DNA of 64,000 nt, from NCBI GenBank assembly GCA_902490405.1, contig CABUDS010000009.1, forward strand, positions 1-64,000. Reading direction: 5' to 3'. The DNA is from an uncultured Collinsella sp. (lineage in GTDB: Bacteria; Actinomycetota; Coriobacteriia; Coriobacteriales; Coriobacteriaceae). The notes beneath the pieces were generated by a model, which saw only the letters and a program-made list of their open reading frames with translations, searched no databases and had not been told where the DNA came from. Shown here piece by piece: positions 26,060 to 34,976 of this stretch (the stretch's first letter is position 1; each line of letters opens with the position of its first letter). A program made the position numbers and the translations under genes.

Positions 26060-27127
26060 TTAGTCCTCGGCGTTGTAGCCAAAACGGCGAATCTGAGCCT
26101 CGTCGTCGCGCCAACCGGCCTTGACCTTCACGTCCAACTCCAAAAAGACCTGCGTGCCAAAGATGCGCTCAAGATCGCGACGGGCGTCGATACCGATATG
26201 CTTGATCATCTCGCCGCCCTTGCCGATGATGATGCCCTTTTGGCCCTCACGCTCGACATAAATGGTGGCGTGCACACGCAGCACCTTCTTGGTCTGCTCG
26301 AGCGCATCGCAAATAACGCCAACGGAGTGCGGAATCTCATCACGGGTGCGGCGCAAGACCTTTTCGCGCACAAACTCGGCAACGAGCGTCTCGTCGGAAG
26401 CGTCGGTACCCATGTCCTCGGGGAACCAACGCGGACCCTCGGGCAAAAAGTGCGCAACGGTCTCGATGAAGGCATCGACGTTAAAGTTCTTGACCGACGA
26501 CGTCACGATCTCGTCGTCATATTCCATAAGCTCGTGGGCGGCCTTAAGCTGCTCCATGACCTGTGCGGGGTCGGCTTCATCGGCCTTGGTGAGCACCAGG
26601 ACCTTCTTGGAACGGGCATTCTTGACACGCTCGGCAACCCAGGCGTCTCCCCTGCCGATCGGTTTGGTGGCATCAATCAAAAACGCGACAACATCGACAT
26701 CGTTCAGCTCGAACAGCGCGCTCTTGTTCAGCTCGGACCCTAGACCGTCCTTGGGCTTGTGGATACCCGGGGTATCGACAAAGACCAGCTGGTAGCCGGG
26801 GCGGTTGACGACGGCGCGCATGCGGCGGCGGGTCGTCTGGGCCACCGGCGAGGTGATGGCGACCTTTTTGCCATAGCAGGCGTTGAGCAGCGTTGACTTA
26901 CCGGCGTTGGGGCGGCCGACCAAGGCCACGAAGCCACTGCGGAAACCGGGCTCAACGTCGCCAAAGCCCGCGAGGCTGTCGTCCTCATCGCACAGGGCGT
27001 CGAGCTCCTCGTCGCTCATGCCCTCAAACGGGTCGAACTCCTCGACTTCCTCATAGGCCTCGGTCGCCTTAGCATCCGGGGACTCGTCGTCCAAAATCTC
27101 ATCGGTAGACTGCATATTGTCGGACAT
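26060..27127 (-). CDS. era: Era GTPase with an acidic N-terminal extension
   Basis: A 355-residue Era, the GTPase that checks 16S rRNA 3'-end maturation on the 30S subunit. The G domain starts near residue 64 with P-loop GRPNAGKS (71-78), DTPG in FVDTPGIHKP, and TKAD. The C-terminal KH domain contains EREGQKGIIIGKGGEMIKHI. Typical Era has about 300 residues; here some 62 extra N-terminal residues are highly acidic (SDEELDALCDEDDSL). It belongs to the phoH-ybeY-dgkA-era-recO run; YbeY acts on the same rRNA end. Confidence 0.95.
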   Translation of the reverse strand: MSDNMQSTDEILDDESPDAKATEAYEEVEEFDPFEGMSDEELDALCDEDDSLAGFGDVEPGFRSGFVALVGRPNAGKSTLLNACYGKKVAITSPVAQTTRRRMRAVVNRPGYQLVFVDTPGIHKPKDGLGSELNKSALFELNDVDVVAFLIDATKPIGRGDAWVAERVKNARSKKVLVLTKADEADPAQVMEQLKAAHELMEYDDEIVTSSVKNFNVDAFIETVAHFLPEGPRWFPEDMGTDASDETLVAEFVREKVLRRTRDEIPHSVGVICDALEQTKKVLRVHATIYVEREGQKGIIIGKGGEMIKHIGIDARRDLERIFGTQVFLELDVKVKAGWRDDEAQIRRFGYNAED

Positions 27128-27139
27128 GGGAATCCCTTT

Positions 27140-27517
27140 CTAAATAAAGCCGAGCGCGTGGGCAAATACCAGCACGCCCACAATCGCGGCGGTGATGGAA
27201 AGAACGTATACAGAGGCGGCGGCGATGTCCTTCGCACGCTTGGCCAGCGGATGGAGCTCCTGGGTCGCTAGGTCGACGATAGCCTCCATAGCGGTGTTGC
27301 ACAGCTCGCCGTGAATCACCAGGCCACAACAGATGATAATCGTGGCCCACTCGGCAATGTCGAGCCCCACGATGCAGCCGGCAATGACGGTGCACACGCC
27401 CGCCACGAGCATGACCTTAATGTTGCGCTCGGTCTTGACGGCGGTGACGAAGCCCTCCATGGCGTAAGAAAACGACTTTAAAAAGGACGGATGGTCCTTG
27501 TTCGATCCGGGAATCAT
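27140..27517 (-). CDS. dgkA: Diacylglycerol (undecaprenol) kinase, DgkA family
   Basis: A 125-residue integral membrane kinase with three hydrophobic segments (MLVAGVCTVIAGCIV, WATIIICCGLVIHGE, ITAAIVGVLVFAHALG). The signature HGELCNTAMEAIVDLA near residue 70 provides the catalytic acidic residues. In Gram-positive bacteria members of this family mostly phosphorylate undecaprenol. It lies between ybeY and era, as in many Firmicutes and actinobacteria. Confidence 0.9.
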   Translation of the reverse strand: MIPGSNKDHPSFLKSFSYAMEGFVTAVKTERNIKVMLVAGVCTVIAGCIVGLDIAEWATIIICCGLVIHGELCNTAMEAIVDLATQELHPLAKRAKDIAAASVYVLSITAAIVGVLVFAHALGFI

Positions 27518-27526
27518 AGACGGCTC

Positions 27527-28036
27527 CTAGTCGTGGGCATGGTTGGTGATGGGGCCGACGTGGACTAGCTTGGGGTCCTCGCCGCGCTCGAGCGCCAGAT
27601 CGCGCAGGATGGCGTCCTCGCGGGCCTCCATGACCTCGGCCTCGTCGTCCTCGATGTGGTCATAGCCCAGCAGGTGCAGCATTCCGTGTACGAGCATCAG
27701 ACGGCACTCATCAGCGGGACTATTGCCAAAACCGGGGGCCTGACGGGCAATAACCTGCGGGGCCAAGATAATATCGCCGAGCTCGAGCGTCTCATCGGCG
27801 GGAATGTCATCGTCAAAGGCCGAATCGCACTCAAACGAGAGCACATCGGTGGTGCGGTCGATACCGCGCCACTCGTGGTTGAGCTCGTGCATCTCGTCCT
27901 CGTCGACATACGAAAGGGAAATCTCAACTTCACGCTCAACGCCCTCGGCGGCAAGCACGACCTCGCAGATGTGCTCCACCTCTTGCGCGTCGAGCAGCGT
28001 ATCGAGCTCGGCATCGTTGCTGATCAATACACTCAA
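27527..28036 (-). CDS. ybeY: YbeY, rRNA-processing endoribonuclease
   Basis: A 169-residue metalloprotein needed for 16S rRNA 3'-end maturation. The zinc motif HGMLHLLGYDH is near residue 133, and LNHEWRGIDRTTDVLSFECD precedes it. The start is a TTG at 28034-28036 with a strong AAAGGAG five bases upstream, overlapping the phoH stop codon. No ATG in frame gives a complete domain. Between phoH and dgkA on the same transcript. Confidence 0.93.
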   Translation of the reverse strand: MSVLISNDAELDTLLDAQEVEHICEVVLAAEGVEREVEISLSYVDEDEMHELNHEWRGIDRTTDVLSFECDSAFDDDIPADETLELGDIILAPQVIARQAPGFGNSPADECRLMLVHGMLHLLGYDHIEDDEAEVMEAREDAILRDLALERGEDPKLVHVGPITNHAHD

Positions 28037-29019
28037 CGGGACTCCTTTCGGTCGCGCGAACGCTGCTCACGCACGTCATCATAAGCATCATATGCCTCGA
28101 CGATACGACCCACCAGGGCATGACGCACCACGTCGGCACGCTCGAGGTGAGAAAATGCCACATCGTCGACACGGCCCAAAATCTTCTCGACATCCGCCAA
28201 GCCGCCACGACGACCCACCAGGTCGCGCTGACTCAAGTCGCCGGTAATCACGAACTTGGAGTTGAAGCCCAGGCGCGTCAGGAACATCTTCATCTGCTCG
28301 GGCGTCGTGTTTTGTGCCTCATCGAGCACCACGAACGCATCGCTCAGCGTACGGCCGCGCATGTAGGCGAGCGGGGCGATCTCGATCACGCCACGTTCCA
28401 TAAGCTCATCGGTGCGCTCGCGATCCATCATGTCAAAAAGGGCGTCGTAGAGCGGGCGCATGTACGGATCGATCTTTTCCTCGAGGGTACCGGGCAAAAA
28501 GCCCAGGTTCTCCCCCGCCTCGACAACCGGGCGCGTCAAGATTAGGCGACCCACCTCGTGACGCTTGAGCGCGGCAACGGCGAGCGCCATGGCCAGATAG
28601 GTCTTACCGGTACCGGCGGGACCGAGGCCAAACGTGATGGTATGCGAGCGGATGGCGTCAACATAGCGTTTTTGGCCGAGCGTCTTGGGACGAATAACGC
28701 GGCCGCGATACGACAGCAGCACGTCATCGCGCAGCGACGAGGCATCATGCTCTCCATCGCGCAGGACAGCCAAGCAACGCGAGACATCGTCGGCAGACAG
28801 CGTGCGTCCGGCAGCCGCCTCGCGAAAAGCATGCTCAAAAAAGCGCACCACGAGCTCGACCTCATCCGGGTCACCGCTCACGGCGATACTGTCGCCACGG
28901 GCGACCACGTGGGCGCGAACCAAGCTCTCGAGCGCACGAAGGACGCCGTCGCCGGCGCCCAAAACGCGCGAGGGATCAATCCCCTCGGGAACGGTAAGTC
29001 TAATCTTCGAGGCTTCCAT
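28033..29019 (-). CDS. phoH: PhoH-family P-loop ATPase
   Basis: A 328-residue PhoH/YlaK-type ATPase, found next to ybeY in many bacteria and thought to act in RNA metabolism. Walker A is GPAGTGKTYLAMAL, Walker B VVLDEAQNTTPEQMKM, with FITGDLSQRD-type sequence (VITGDLSQRDLV) following. The first 90 residues are a small N-terminal RNA-binding-like domain. The start is the ATG of MEASKIRLTVPEG with GGGAGG upstream, 20 bp inside the end of mtaB. The stop overlaps the ybeY TTG. Confidence 0.92.
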   Translation of the reverse strand: MEASKIRLTVPEGIDPSRVLGAGDGVLRALESLVRAHVVARGDSIAVSGDPDEVELVVRFFEHAFREAAAGRTLSADDVSRCLAVLRDGEHDASSLRDDVLLSYRGRVIRPKTLGQKRYVDAIRSHTITFGLGPAGTGKTYLAMALAVAALKRHEVGRLILTRPVVEAGENLGFLPGTLEEKIDPYMRPLYDALFDMMDRERTDELMERGVIEIAPLAYMRGRTLSDAFVVLDEAQNTTPEQMKMFLTRLGFNSKFVITGDLSQRDLVGRRGGLADVEKILGRVDDVAFSHLERADVVRHALVGRIVEAYDAYDDVREQRSRDRKESR

Positions 29020-30292
29020 GAACCTCCCTGCGCGCATGGACCAAGCCGGAATCATCGACTTCGATGATAGCAACATCGAGCAGGCACGGGGCTGTAAGTC
29101 CACAGGTATCGTCAAGACGGGCATGATGGAACGAGCCGAGCGTCAGGTTGTCACCATACTCGAGCACGGCGCGCTCAACGGTTCCCACGCGACGACGAGC
29201 ATCGGCGATGGCGAGTTCCTGCGCCGCGGCCCGCATACGGCGGCTGCGCTCAGCCATAACCTCTGGCGGTACCTGGTCGGGCATATCGGCGGCAAGTGTG
29301 CCGGGACGCTTACTGTAGCGGAACACATGCATGCGCGAGAACCCCACGCGGCGGCATAGCGCCAGCGACTCCTCGAACTCCTCATCCGTCTCACCGGGAA
29401 AACCGACGATGACGTCGCACGAAAGGGACGCCTGAGGCAAGTTGGCGCGAATCATGCGCACCGTATCCTCAAACGCCTCGGCGCTATAGGGACGGCCCAT
29501 GCGATGCAAGGTCGCCGTGCAGCCGGACTGCACGGGCAGGTGCAAAAACGGGGCGATACGCTGCGGATAGCGCGCCATAACCTTAAGCAGGCGCTCAGAG
29601 ATATCCATGGGCTCGACCGAGGAAATGCGCACATGCGGAATAGACGTGCGCTCCATGATGGCCTCGAGCAGCTCATCGATTTCGACATGCTCGTCGGTCG
29701 CGCTCTTGCCATCGTAGGCACCCAGGTTCACACCGGTCAGCACCACCTCGGGCACGCCGGCCTCCTGGGCCTCGCGAACTTGCTCGAGCACGGACTCGAC
29801 GGGCACGGAGCGCTCGGGGCCGCGTGCCTTCCACACAATGCAATAGGTGCAGCGATGGTTGCAGCCGTCCTGGATCTTCACGCCCAGGCGAGAGCGACCG
29901 AGCGCATCGACCACCTCGCCATCGCTGCAGGCGGGAACGCTATCGGACTCAACGCCCAGCACCTCGCAGACACGTTCGGCGACATCAATCTTGGACGGCT
30001 CGGCGATCACGCGATCCGAGAGCTCCAACAGCTCCTCGGGATGCAAATTGACCACGCAACCGGTCACGAGCACATAAGGCTCGTTTGGATGGGCCAGCGC
30101 ATGACGGACGGCCTTGCGGGTCTTAGCCTCGGCCTCGCCCGTCACGGCACAGGTATTGATTACGATCAGATCGGCATCCTGGGGCTCCACAATAGCAAAG
30201 CCCAGGCGCATAAGATCGGCAGTGATACGGTCAGACTCAACCCGGTTGACGCGGCAGCCGAGGTTGACAACAGAGATATGGGGTGCGAGCAC
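29000..30292 (-). CDS. mtaB: MtaB, tRNA t6A37 methylthiotransferase
   Basis: A 430-residue radical-SAM methylthiotransferase converting t6A37 to ms2t6A37 in tRNA. Cysteine motifs are VVNLGCRVNRVESD, INTCAVTGEAEAKTR and VTGCVVNLHP, typical of MtaB rather than MiaB. The radical-SAM core is GCNHRCTYCIVWKARG, and KKARG-like spacing supports the YqeV subgroup. A TRAM-like region ends the protein. It starts with a GTG at 30290-30292, with GGAG five bases upstream, directly after dnaJ. dnaJ-mtaB adjacency is common. Confidence 0.93.
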   Translation of the reverse strand: MLAPHISVVNLGCRVNRVESDRITADLMRLGFAIVEPQDADLIVINTCAVTGEAEAKTRKAVRHALAHPNEPYVLVTGCVVNLHPEELLELSDRVIAEPSKIDVAERVCEVLGVESDSVPACSDGEVVDALGRSRLGVKIQDGCNHRCTYCIVWKARGPERSVPVESVLEQVREAQEAGVPEVVLTGVNLGAYDGKSATDEHVEIDELLEAIMERTSIPHVRISSVEPMDISERLLKVMARYPQRIAPFLHLPVQSGCTATLHRMGRPYSAEAFEDTVRMIRANLPQASLSCDVIVGFPGETDEEFEESLALCRRVGFSRMHVFRYSKRPGTLAADMPDQVPPEVMAERSRRMRAAAQELAIADARRRVGTVERAVLEYGDNLTLGSFHHARLDDTCGLTAPCLLDVAIIEVDDSGLVHARREVHGSLED

Positions 30293-30301
30293 GCGGGCTC
30301 C

Positions 30302-31450
30302 TTAATCGAGGATGTCGTCGAGGGCACTCTTGATGCGATCGGTAACCGATTTCTTGCCGGGAGCGACGTCGTCGCCGGACTCGGCGGCGAAGGCCTCGAG
30401 CAGGTCGCGCTGCTTGGCCGAAAGGCTCGTGGGAACGAGCACGCGCAGCTGAACGACCAGGCGGCCACGCGAGCCGCCACCGCCAATGCGGGGCATGCCG
30501 AAGTTACCGACGCTCACGGTGTCGCCATACTGCGTGCCGGCGGGGACGCACACCTTGACGACCTCGTCGGGCATAATGCCCTCGACCTCGATCTCGCAGC
30601 CGAGCGCGGCCTGCGCGATGGAGATATCGCTCACCAGGTACAGGTCGTCGCCATTGCGCTTAAAGCGCTCGTGATCGGCGACACGCACGTTGACGATCAG
30701 GTCGCCCGAGGGCTCACCACGAAGGCCAGCCTCGCCAAAGCCGTTCACGCGCAGTTGGCGACCGGTCGAGACACCAGCGGGAATATCGATGTCGATCTTT
30801 TCGTGCGAAGGCGTGCGGCCCTGACCGTCGCAAGTCTCGCAGGGATGATCGATGACCGTGCCCTCGCCGTGGCAGTCGGGGCAAGGCGAAGAGGACTGGA
30901 CCTGACCCAAAAACGAGCGCTGGACCGTGGTGACATAGCCCGTGCCGTGGCAGCGGCTGCACTGCTTTTCGGTCGCACCGTCAGCCTTGCCCGTACCGTT
31001 GCAGTCCTCGCAGGGAGCAAGGCGGTCGTAGCTGATCGTCTTTTTGCAGCCAAGCGCGGCTTCCTCGAGCGTCACCGAAAGCGAGATGGCCATATCGCGA
31101 CCGCGACGGCGCTCGCGCCGGCTGCGGGCGCCACCGCCGGCGCCGCCGCCAAAGAACGACGAGAACAGGTCGTCCATGCCCATACCGCCAAAGATATCGT
31201 TGATATCGACATAACCGGAGCCACCAGGGCCATCGGCAGTACCAAAGCGATCGTAGTTGGCACGCTTCTGCTCATCGGAAAGGACAGAATAGGCCTCGTT
31301 AAGCTCTTTGAACTTGGCCTCGGCCTCGGGGTCGTCCGAAACATCCGGGTGTACCGTACGGGCTTTCTTTAGAAACGCGCGCTTAATGGTCCGCGCGTCG
31401 GCATCCTTATCGACACCAAGTACCTCGTAGTAATCCCTATTTTCCGACAC
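30302..31450 (-). CDS. dnaJ: DnaJ co-chaperone
   Basis: A 382-residue type I J-protein that stimulates DnaK. The J domain has HPD in ARTVHPDVSDD, followed by a Gly-rich stretch. The zinc domain has four CxxCxGxG motifs: CEDCNGTGK, CSRCHGTGY, CPDCHGEGT and CETCDGQGR. The two C-terminal substrate domains are complete. The start is a GTG at 31448-31450 with GAAGGA eight bases upstream; the frame continues 22 codons further without similarity. A second, unusual dnaJ lies upstream. No dnaK or grpE is in the window. Confidence 0.94.
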   Translation of the reverse strand: MSENRDYYEVLGVDKDADARTIKRAFLKKARTVHPDVSDDPEAEAKFKELNEAYSVLSDEQKRANYDRFGTADGPGGSGYVDINDIFGGMGMDDLFSSFFGGGAGGGARSRRERRRGRDMAISLSVTLEEAALGCKKTISYDRLAPCEDCNGTGKADGATEKQCSRCHGTGYVTTVQRSFLGQVQSSSPCPDCHGEGTVIDHPCETCDGQGRTPSHEKIDIDIPAGVSTGRQLRVNGFGEAGLRGEPSGDLIVNVRVADHERFKRNGDDLYLVSDISIAQAALGCEIEVEGIMPDEVVKVCVPAGTQYGDTVSVGNFGMPRIGGGGSRGRLVVQLRVLVPTSLSAKQRDLLEAFAAESGDDVAPGKKSVTDRIKSALDDILD

Positions 31451-31531
31451 GACCGAATCCTTCCGACTTTCAATATTGTCACAGTGCGTCCTATACCCAT
31501 GCAGGGCCGGCCGCAAACAGAGGGTTTGATG

Positions 31532-32635
31532 TTATTGCATCCCGTAGGGCGCAAGCATCGCGCGCTGCGAGCAGCTCGCAAACCATACCGACACGAGCGC
31601 GAACATGAAGCCGTTGGCAAAACCGTTGGCAAACTGCATCGCGCCACGTTTCCACCACAGCAGGCTACGGTGAAGCACCCCATCCGAGAGCACCATGAAC
31701 AGGCCCATGGCAAACGGAATAAAACACATCACGGCAAAGGCCGAGAACACGCCCGAGATGGCCGACAGCACCAAAAACGGCGCCACGATGCCCATCAGGT
31801 AAAACCCGGTACGGGCTTTGCCCTCCAGACGCTCGGCCTCCACATGGGCGCGACCGACCAGATCACCACCTGTGGCGCCATTGGTACCAGCGTGGCCCAT
31901 GCCGCTAATGCGAACCTCGTCGCCGTCATGCGTGCCGGCAGGAAACTCAATCGTTTGCTCGGAGGTCACGCGCGTACGACCGCTGCCGCCGCAATCGGGG
32001 CACGGATCGGCTACGACCTTGCCCGAGCCGCCGCACTCGGGGCAAACCGACTGAAACGTGCCGGCGCCAAACAGGAAGGAGAGGTCCACATCGATATGGC
32101 CGCGCCCGCTACAGCTTGGGCAGGTATGGGCATGCTCGGAGGAAACAGAGCCCGAGCCGCCGCAGTGTCCGCACGTATCGAATCGCGTATAGCGAACGGT
32201 TTTGCGGGCACCGCCCTTGGCCTCCTTGGCATCGAGCTTGATGTCGACGACCACGTTGGCACCGCTTTCGGGATTGTAGGCTGCCCGACCGCGCCGCGGC
32301 TGGCCCCAAGCGCCGCCAAAGGGAAAACCGCCCTCAAAGGGATTGCCGTACCCGGCGCCGCCGGCATAGCCGCCACCGTAGGGCGAGGCCGAAGGTGCAC
32401 CCGCAAAGGGATTGCCCGAGCGCATGGCATCATAGCGCGCACGCTTCTGCTCGTCCGAAAGCACGGCGTAGGCCTCGGAAACCTCTTTGAACTTTTCCTC
32501 GGCATCCGGCTCTTTGTTGACGTCCGGATGGAGCTTGCGGGCCTTCTGCTGGAAGGCCTTTTGAATATCACGCGAGGTGGCGTCCTTAGAGACACCGAGA
32601 ATCTCGTAGTAATCTTTTTCGTTCATCGTCGCCAT
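31532..32635 (-). CDS. DnaJ-like protein with C-terminal membrane segments
   Basis: A 367-residue J-protein. The J domain (HPD in [11 protein letters not shown]), a Gly/Tyr/Phe-rich linker (about 72-118) and four zinc motifs ([36 protein letters not shown]) are intact. After the first C-terminal domain (to about 265), the second substrate domain is replaced by three hydrophobic segments: [36 protein letters not shown] and [12 protein letters not shown]. That places the chaperone at the membrane. AGGAGG lies nine bases before the chosen ATG. It is upstream of the normal dnaJ on the same strand. Substrates are unknown. Confidence 0.8.
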   Translation of the reverse strand: MATMNEKDYYEILGVSKDATSRDIQKAFQQKARKLHPDVNKEPDAEEKFKEVSEAYAVLSDEQKRARYDAMRSGNPFAGAPSASPYGGGYAGGAGYGNPFEGGFPFGGAWGQPRRGRAAYNPESGANVVVDIKLDAKEAKGGARKTVRYTRFDTCGHCGGSGSVSSEHAHTCPSCSGRGHIDVDLSFLFGAGTFQSVCPECGGSGKVVADPCPDCGGSGRTRVTSEQTIEFPAGTHDGDEVRISGMGHAGTNGATGGDLVGRAHVEAERLEGKARTGFYLMGIVAPFLVLSAISGVFSAFAVMCFIPFAMGLFMVLSDGVLHRSLLWWKRGAMQFANGFANGFMFALVSVWFASCSQRAMLAPYGMQ

Positions 32636-32693
32636 GCGCGGCAACCTCCTGCTCACAGCAGCGTATATCTTGCGGTAATTCTACCCGAGCGGC

Positions 32694-33926
32694 CTATGCT
32701 AGACCCCAAAACAGCTCGAACAGAACATTTCCATCGAGCCAACCCAGGTGTGTCGGCGCTAAACGAGCTCGGACATGGCCCGCGACGACATCGGCCGAAG
32801 TGAAGGGGCCCTCATGGACCCCGGGCGCCTCGAGCACCCACGTGGCAAGGCCCAATTCGAGCGCGCGATCGCAGGCAGCTGCCAGCTCACCCGTTGGGAT
32901 GACGCAAGCTGCGCGAACCAACAGGTCGGGCCCAACACCGCGCGTCATGCGACAAGCGAGCATCAGGTCTTCGGCCGCAGCCTCACGCTGCGACAGGTAT
33001 TCGGCCTCGAACGCCGTCGCGGCATCGTCGCGTTGCAGCAGACGTACGCGGTGCGCATCACCTCGAGAAGACACGCCAGGAAACAGCCCGGCCAAGCGGT
33101 CGAAATCCCCAGTATCAAGCATACCGGCGGCAGAGCGACCCAGGCCCAGATAGCCCTGTCCGGTCCAATAGGCAATGTTATGGGCGCATTCATGGCCGTC
33201 GAGCGCGTAACTCGCCACTTCATACGGGTGATAACCGGCCGCACCCAGGAGCTCGCGCGCCACGTCCATGCAGGCGGCCTGAAAATCCTCATCAGGCTCG
33301 AGCGACTCGTCCCGGCACGCCATGCGATAGAGGGGCGTCCCCTCCTCGAGCGTGAGCGGGTAAACCGAAACATGATGCGGAGCCGCCGCCAGCACGCCAT
33401 CGAGCGTACGCTTCCAACTCGCTGCGGTCTGCCCGGGAAGTCCGCACATAAGGTCGCACGAAACGTCAAGCCCAGCATTCTTGACCGTCGCGATGGCAGC
33501 AAGCGCCCGATCGGCATCGTGAATACGGCCGATGGCGGAAAGTTCGGTGTTATCGAGCGTTTGCACGCCCAGAGAGACGCGTGTGACACCAACCTTGGCA
33601 AGCGCGGTGGCTAGATCGGCGGTCAGCGACTCGGGATTGGCCTCGCAGGTAAACTCAACGGGGGCGCACCACGCACGAATACGCCGCGCCAGCTCCACCA
33701 GGCGCTCCCCCGCCAGCGACGGCGTGCCGCCGCCAACATAGACGGTGCGGATCTGGTCGAGGGCCCCAGCCTTGCCAAAAGCATCGAGGCGCGCGTACAT
33801 CTGCTCAAAATAGGCATCGAGCGCATCACCCAGCTCGCACGGAGCGAAACTGCGCGAATCAAAATCGCAGTAGCGGCACTTTTGGGCACAGAACGGCACG
33901 TGCGCATACAGCGCGGTAACGGCCAC
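32694..33926 (-). CDS. hemW: HemW, radical-SAM heme chaperone
   Basis: A 410-residue HemW-family protein, long annotated as oxygen-independent coproporphyrinogen oxidase but now regarded as a heme chaperone. The radical-SAM motif CAQKCRYCDF is at the N-terminus, followed by VYVGGGTPSLAGERLVELA and VTRVSLGVQTLDNTEL. The extra fourth cysteine pattern of true HemN is absent. It starts with a GTG just after the dusB stop, with GGAGG seven bases upstream. It follows lepA and dusB; lepA-hemW proximity is widely conserved. Confidence 0.92.
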   Translation of the reverse strand: MAVTALYAHVPFCAQKCRYCDFDSRSFAPCELGDALDAYFEQMYARLDAFGKAGALDQIRTVYVGGGTPSLAGERLVELARRIRAWCAPVEFTCEANPESLTADLATALAKVGVTRVSLGVQTLDNTELSAIGRIHDADRALAAIATVKNAGLDVSCDLMCGLPGQTAASWKRTLDGVLAAAPHHVSVYPLTLEEGTPLYRMACRDESLEPDEDFQAACMDVARELLGAAGYHPYEVASYALDGHECAHNIAYWTGQGYLGLGRSAAGMLDTGDFDRLAGLFPGVSSRGDAHRVRLLQRDDAATAFEAEYLSQREAAAEDLMLACRMTRGVGPDLLVRAACVIPTGELAAACDRALELGLATWVLEAPGVHEGPFTSADVVAGHVRARLAPTHLGWLDGNVLFELFWGLA

Positions 33927-33928
33927 CC

Positions 33929-34972
33929 TTAAGCCTCCAGCGGATGAGGGGGCACCGATTCGCCGGCGGCAAGGGCAGCCTCGCAGGCAACCACATCGCG
34001 CTCGATCTCATCGACCAGCGCCATGAACTCCTCATACGTGGAGCAGCGCACCACCTGGGCACGCCAAGCGGCGGCATGGGGCATGCCTTTTAAGTACCAG
34101 CTTGCGTACGTGCGGGCACGCGACATAAGCGGCAAGAGCTCATGCGTCAGCGTGAGGTGCTCACGCAGGGCGTCCAGGCGCTCGACGGAGCTGCGCTGCG
34201 GCACCGGTATGCCATCGAGCGCAAGAGCGCGAGCATCACCAAAGACCCAGGGATTACCGTAGATGCCGCGCGCGATAAACACCGCGTTGGCATGCGAGTT
34301 GCGCAGATGCTCCGCGGCATCCTCGGCGCAGAACACGTCGCCCGAACCGATCACGGGAATCTCGACGGCATCTGCGACCTCATCGACAACCGACCAATCG
34401 GCCTGGCCCGTGTAGAGCTGTGTGGCGCAACGACCGTGCACGGCGACCGCTGCAGCCCCTGCGCCCTCAAGCATCTGGGCAAATGTCGCGGCATTGCGGT
34501 CCTCGGCATAAAAACCCTTGCGAATCTTGACGGTCACGGGCACATGCGCCGCACCCACCGTGGCCTCGACGATCTTCTCCGCCAGGTCAGGGGTGCGCAT
34601 GAGCGCCGAGCCCTCACCCTTGGTAACGACCTTGCGGGCGGGACATGCCATATTGATATCGATGAGCGACAGGCGATCGCCAACGCGCTCCTCGACGGCG
34701 GCGACGGCGCTCGCAAACTGATCGGGCTTGGAGCCAAAGAGCTGCACGCAAATCTGCTGTTCCTCGTCGGCCGGTAGCACCAGGCGCCAGGTCTTATTAC
34801 TGGCATAGGCAAGGCCCGCCACGCTCACCATCTCGCTGTAGGCAAGGTTGGCACCGCGGCGGCGGCACATGATGCGGTAGGCGGGGTCGGTCACGCCCGC
34901 CATGGGAGCCATAAGGAACGGCTGCTCGGCATAGGCGCCCAGCAGCCGCTGACTATATTCGGAAAGCGCCAT
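33929..34972 (-). CDS. dusB: tRNA-dihydrouridine synthase (DusB type)
   Basis: A 347-residue FMN-dependent enzyme that reduces uridines in the tRNA D-loop. It has MAPMAGVTDPAYRIMCRRRG at the N-terminus, DINMACPARKVVTKGEGSAL, and HGRCATQLYTGQADWSVVDE including the catalytic-loop cysteine region around PARKVV. GSGDVFCAEDAAEHLR belongs to the phosphate-binding part. It lies 4 bp after lepA and 2 bp before hemW, so it is in one transcript with both. Confidence 0.93.
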   Translation of the reverse strand: MALSEYSQRLLGAYAEQPFLMAPMAGVTDPAYRIMCRRRGANLAYSEMVSVAGLAYASNKTWRLVLPADEEQQICVQLFGSKPDQFASAVAAVEERVGDRLSLIDINMACPARKVVTKGEGSALMRTPDLAEKIVEATVGAAHVPVTVKIRKGFYAEDRNAATFAQMLEGAGAAAVAVHGRCATQLYTGQADWSVVDEVADAVEIPVIGSGDVFCAEDAAEHLRNSHANAVFIARGIYGNPWVFGDARALALDGIPVPQRSSVERLDALREHLTLTHELLPLMSRARTYASWYLKGMPHAAAWRAQVVRCSTYEEFMALVDEIERDVVACEAALAAGESVPPHPLEA

Positions 34973-34976
34973 AGAC

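Noticed and set aside
32636..32693. A CIRCE or HspR operator upstream of the dnaJ genes
   Set aside because: No TTAGCACTC-N9-GAGTGCTAA or CTTGAGT-N7-ACTCAAG pattern is present in the gaps around either dnaJ gene.
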